Shown in pieces: positions 59,657 to 64,000 of a stretch of DNA of 64,000 nt (position 1 is the stretch's first letter; each line of letters begins with the position of its first letter). A model generated the notes under the pieces. The model was not told the origin of the DNA. It searched no databases and saw nothing but the letters and a program-made list of their open reading frames with translations. A program made the translations under genes and the position numbers. Origin of the DNA: Pyronema omphalodes (taxonomy: Eukaryota > Ascomycota > Pezizomycetes > Pezizales > Pyronemataceae); contig JAJJXM010000015.1 in assembly GCA_024516155.1 (NCBI GenBank), positions 744,001-808,000 on the forward strand, given 5' to 3'.

Positions 59657-61878
59657 TCACCGTACTCTTCCCTTTCCCTTGCCCCTCCCTGACGACTCGA
59701 CCTTCGTCAGAGTCTCCTTTCCCTTTCCCTTAATATCCTTCTTCTCCTCCTTTTCCATCTTCCCCTCCTTTCCTTGAGAGTTTCTCGCACTCTCAATTAA
59801 TAATGTCAATTGACTTTTCTGTCTCGGTAAGACTGGCCTCGATGCAGCAGCAGCTGCCGCTTTCGAAAACTCCCCGAAACTTGACGCTGCACTACCAGCA
59901 GCGGAAGTACCACTTGCAACACTTCCCGCCAACGAAGCCATCTCGCCCCGGATTGAGGCTCGACTAGCTACACTTTCTGAAAACGCAAACTCGGTTGAAA
60001 CCGCAGTTGTCGGTAAAGCCTGACTAAGCTTAAGCTTCTGGTCGATATTGAACTTTGACCGGAAATCAGGGTCTACAATCCAACCACCAGTCGCAGGTCT
60101 GGGCTTGGCTTGTTTACTCTGTTCTGCAGCTGCAATTTGGGCAGCGATGCCGGAGGTTGAGGCAACGCGTTTTGTCGGTGCAGGAGCAGCTGTTGGTGCT
60201 GCAGGCGCAACAGTCTTGAGGAGCGTAGCGGTTGGAAGCTTATTGAGCTTTTCAGGTGCTTTGTCTTGGGTCTTGGAGGGTGTCTTCTCTTTCGATGAGG
60301 TCTTCTCCGCAGCGGCCACTGCAGCCGATGATTTTGTCGTTGATTTCTCCACTTCCACTCTCTTTTCGACTTCCACTTTCTTCTCCGACCTCGCTGTCTT
60401 CTTCTCCATCTCCACCTCAGGCTTAGCGACCTTGACCGGTGGAGCTGCAGGCTCCGTAAAGTCCTCCACCTCCTCGACGTCATCCTCCGCCTCAACTGTA
60501 TTTCTTCGTACCGGCGGCGCAAGACCCTTGGGCTTACGGCCGACAACCTTCTTTCCTCCGGCGACACGAGTGGTCTTGTTTCGGAGTGCGCTACGGACGG
60601 TAGGAACTCTCGTTGTACCCCCGTTACGACTACCCCGTGAATCATTGGATTTGTAGCTGGTCGAAAAATCCGTTTTATCGAGTTTCGACCGGTCGGCTTC
60701 GACAACGGCTGCAATGGCAGTTGTGATACCGGATGTAACTGGTGGTGTTACCTTTGTAGATTTTTTGACGGGTTGAGTAGATATTGAGTCCTTTTTCACT
60801 GCTGGAGGTGCTGTGGCGGTTTCCTCAACTGCATACATGGCTTCTGGCCTGTGTTCTGCTTTGGTTTCTGGAACCGTATCTAGGGTCATGATAGGGTTTG
60901 GAGATGGGGAAGATCGAATCTTCTTTGGTGATGCTGGGACCGGTGATAAGGTCATAGCTAATGGGGCTGCTAGTAACACCACTGGTGATTGTAAAACCGG
61001 TGGTGATGGGAGTGGGTTTTGTAGAGTTTTCTGTAATGATAGAGTAAGTTGCGATAACTCGGGTTGCTTCGATAACCAGCTATGGGTTGCGAACTGCATT
61101 GAGTTGGGAACTGGACTAGGTGGGGGTGTAGGTGGGCATTCTGTTCTTGGGGGAGTCGGGAACGCATATTCTTTAGAGTATTTTGCTGTCGTCGGTGGGG
61201 TTACCAATGTGCCCGGAGATTGAGCCGGTTGGTCCCGGGGTGATATATTTTTGATTGCTACTGCTGGAGTTGCAATTGGTGATGGTTGCCGTGCGCGATA
61301 TGGCGGAATAATGTTTTCTTCTGCGCGGTGGATGCGCATAAATATTGCTGATACTACCGCCCCAGAAAACGCTCGTCCCGTTCGCTCGCTGCTCCATATT
61401 CGCCAGAATAGGTTCTCTAGTCGCCGGCCGTGGTCCACGGATGTCTTGCTAACTGAATATACTGAAGGATACAGTCAGTATATGGTGACTAAGAAAGGAT
61501 ATCCGACTCATGGCGAACTGTTCCCGTGACAGATTTCATTATGCTGAGCCAAGAGAAGGGTGAGTAATAAGTGTAAGGTATTGAGGAAGAAGAAAAAAAA
61601 ATTTAATGAATCCCATGTTATATTAATTATCGAGCGGTAATTGTGCGGCATCATAAAATGGGAACACAAAGTAGGAAGGCAGTTGATATTTGTAGAAAGA
61701 AAAAAAGAAAAAAGAAAAAAAAGAGAAAGAGAAAAGAAAAAAAAGAACCATCCTGATTTTTTTGTTTCGACATACCCTTCCATAATTGCTTCAGAACCTC
61801 TGTTGTAAATGTATCAACTTGTTGAAAATGATTTGGGATGGACGCTTTGTGGGTCACAATCCCGTCAATTCCCTTCAT
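59657..61878 (-). CDS. Protein with N-terminal AreA GATA-like domain (DUF1752) and long disordered tail
   Basis: Two exons (61878-61776, 61461-59657) around a 314-bp intron give 635 residues. The large exon alone has no upstream ATG. Joining it to the upstream ATG exon gives EVLKQLWK-VYSVSKTSVDHGRRLENLFWRIWSS, with the split codon restored to Val. The motif LW.VY then GRRLENLFWRIW is the hallmark of the short helical domain also found in AreA nitrogen regulators (PF08550 as I recall). The rest is low complexity: a Pro/Ser/Thr-rich region (about 90-260), Lys/Glu/Val repeats (about 380-430), Ala-rich blocks, then KSQLTLLIESARN and a basic KGKGK tail. No GATA zinc finger is present. Such proteins are probably regulatory; location and target are unknown. 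The intron ends CTTCAG with an ACTGAC branch site. Confidence 0.82.
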
Positions 61879-64000
61879 TGAATCAAATGGCTACGGAAGC
61901 GGGAGAATAAGAATGGGGAAAAGGGCCTGCTTCGCGGCGATGGAGACGCGCCGGCCTCGGTGATGGCGGCTGCGAAATTTTTGCGGTGTGATGAAAAATA
62001 AGGCGAAGACTGTTGGTTACTCGAGAGCGGATGGGCCCTGTATGATGAACTTTCACTTTTCGCGACGAAAAAAGTAACAGCGGACAGCGGCGGCGGCGGC
62101 GGGAGTACTGGGCTCGTCGGCGGCTGATGGAATGTTGTAGCTCGTATTTTGTGTTGTATATATATATATATATCTGACGTCCTGGGCCTCCGCTGATGGA
62201 ATGATCTGCTGATGAATGAACGGACGCTCTTTCTCCTCGTCCCCTTCTCGCTGTGGGTGTAGTCCAGTTAAAGGTTTGTGAGTGCTTAACAGTAGAGGTC
62301 TCCGGTGCGCGGAAGGACGTGAACTAGTCCTTTCGTTAGCCTTGTCAAGTTGCTTCGTTCTTCCTGTCTGGTTCTGTCTGGTCTGTCTGGTTTCGTGCGT
62401 AGCGCTGGGCTGTCTCGTCTTAGTCCACTGGTAGATTCGAGGTAAGCAAATAATCCTTGAGCTCTAACGATGCCAACAGCCGGACTGGGAAAAAACCGCT
62501 GTCAACTAGGAACTGTGGCCTTAGGAAAGAACGACAAGCAAGACGGTTTTCCTTTAGAGGCCTTTGGTCCTGGTGAGAGTCCCGCAGCTGGGCTTTGGGT
62601 TTTCGAGCGCTCGAGGATCCCCTGTGTGTATATAAGTACGAGCAGTACGTACGGACAAAAGGTACGGTGGGTGCTCCTGGGGTAAGCTGGTCGCCGGTAT
62701 GTTCCTGGAAATCCGATATATATCCCCCCCACCCCCAAGTCACTTTTGTCTCGCAATATGTAAATATGGGGTCGAGCCGGATAAAGTAGACTTCTAGAAG
62801 ATGGACGCAGGCGCGACGGCCATCAGCAGGATTGTATGTATCAAATACCGTAAATCTCCCTATGTAAGCGTCCCTTATGTGCTTTGCTGAATGTAAGCTG
62901 CGCTCGGGCCGTTGACTGTAAAAGACCAGCCAGACAGACAAGACAGCCTTCGTTGGAACTTGGGGCAGGTTATCCTCGCAACTTTTGCTAGATCAACAAA
63001 AGAAGATGCCACCATAAAAAGTGCAACGTGCAATGAGTACAACCCCAGCGGCAGCTAAGCAGCGATGTGGCGTTACGGTGAACTTGGATCGCCAGCGAGA
63101 TACCGATTTCACGGTTAGAGCCAGCTTTAGTTCGCCTTCTAAACCGTGGGAACACTTTCTACGGCTGGGGGGCAGGGAAGGGAATATTTTGTGCGAGACA
63201 ACAGAAAGGAGATGAGCCGAAATGACTGCAAAAAAATTTCGCCGCTCGTCGCCAGAGTTTTTTGATGGTGAGAGAAACGAGGGCGTAGCTTGGGGGTGCC
63301 CTGACCGCAAGAAATGCCAGGGGAAACGCTGTTATTTTTTTCTTCTTATTTTTTTTTCTTTGCTCAGTAGCGGCAAGAGAAACAGCGTTGGCGGAATTTC
63401 ATAGAAATACAGCAACAACTGTGAAAAAAAGAAAAAAAAAAAAAACCAAGGCCGATGGATGTAAGGTAATTGGGTTGGATTTGGTGGATCACCTTCCAAT
63501 GTGCTATGGCACCCTACGAGGACTCGGGCGGCGGAGAGAAATACTAGTGCGGAGAGTACTGGAGTGGGGGATAGTTGGGATAGTTTCTCGATATGTACTG
63601 CGGAGAGTAGTCGAACAGGTGAACTGTGAGCTTTGGGAACTAAAAAAACTTGCGGAGAGTTTCGAGGGTCGACGTTCGACTTGACTACTACAACATACTT
63701 CTTCCGATATGTACTGATGTTTGAAATGCGTCCAGGCTGCGGGTACTCCACACCTAGACCGAATATTGAGGCAAAGTTAGGTTGATAGTCTCTCCCCGTG
63801 AGGCACCAAATTCCCCCAAATGCTGCCTTCCGTTTCATATCACTTTTCCAGTTCGCAAATATGCTCCACGTGTACATACTTCGCGGGTATGTTTTCTTTT
63901 TCCTGTCAATTGAGCGGAATCCGGATGTCCACTTAACCACCCGCACGGAGGAGATGCGAATATAGATGCTCTTCCACAAGATTTGATGAAGCTTCAAACC
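61879..64000. other. Upstream region of the AreA-like-domain gene; no further gene
   Basis: About 2.1 kb with a GGCGGC run near 62085-62105, an (AT)n run near 62155-62173, three TCTGTCTGG-type repeats near 62365-62395 and T/A runs near 63330-63445. Frames on both strands (for example 62420-62941 and 63332-63997) begin at non-ATG codons, overlap and have no domain. Confidence 0.4.

Noticed and set aside
62420..62941. 173-codon minus frame
   Set aside because: Starts at a non-ATG codon, overlaps equally long plus frames and has no family resemblance.
63332..63997. 221-codon minus frame running to the window edge
   Set aside because: The residue run of F comes from an A-rich tract and the start is not ATG; it could be part of a gene beyond the edge, but nothing supports this.
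1..64000. CRISPR array, integrase/attachment site or bacterial operon
   Set aside because: The tandem repeats found have no unique spacers, and the intron-bearing genes are eukaryotic; no prokaryotic system is present.

Overview
The window is nuclear DNA of a filamentous ascomycete. The evidence is short spliceosomal introns (about 47-332 bp, GT...AG, CTAAC/CTGAC-like branch points), two eukaryotic-type tRNA genes (one with a 14-nt intron) and a set of fungus-specific proteins: a CysA-type serine acyltransferase, an RO-10-like dynactin p24, an AreA-GATA-like domain protein and a MARVEL protein. Low gene density, long low-complexity intergenic stretches and nested MITE-like elements would fit a repeat-rich ascomycete such as a Pezizomycete, but that placement is inference.

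Layout. 0.6-1.1 kb: a doubtful proline-rich ORF. 3.1 kb: tRNA-Gln(CUG). 3.7-6.7 kb: a transposon nest, with an inverted hAT-like MITE, then a Mutator-like element with 95-bp terminal repeats carrying a second hAT-like MITE inside it, then a TA-flanked MITE. 9.0-10.0 kb (minus): a short-chain dehydrogenase of the sorbose/xylulose reductase type. 13.2-16.0 kb: a four-exon MARVEL-type membrane protein followed by a mitochondrial cysA homologue. 16-28 kb: no recognisable gene; microsatellites and minisatellites become dense from 22.5 kb. 28.05-29.74 kb: a Krev-1/Rsr1 (Rap-like) small GTPase in ten exons, one of them only 5 nt. 34.75 kb (minus): intron-containing tRNA-Glu(CUC). 38.4-41.2 kb: a large von Willebrand A-domain protein with a disordered, RS-rich N-terminal half. 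41-50 kb: no gene supported. 50.15-53.05 kb: a GT32 glycosyltransferase and an RO-10-like dynactin subunit in tandem, followed by a 55-unit 9-bp minisatellite. 54-57 kb: a diverged duplicated unit with a third hAT-like MITE between its copies. 59.7-61.9 kb (minus): a two-exon protein with an AreA GATA-like (DUF1752) N-terminus.

The genes are unrelated housekeeping, signalling and trafficking functions: cysteine synthesis, polyol/ketose reduction, Rap-type polarity signalling, Golgi glycosylation and dynein/dynactin transport. No biosynthetic cluster or defence island is evident. The most unusual structures are the nested TIR elements with intact target-site duplications, the 5-nt microexon in the GTPase, and the recurrent 15-24-nt poly-C/poly-G tracts. 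All exon joins were made by eye from reading-frame continuity, splice signals and remembered family sequence patterns. No database or RNA evidence was available.
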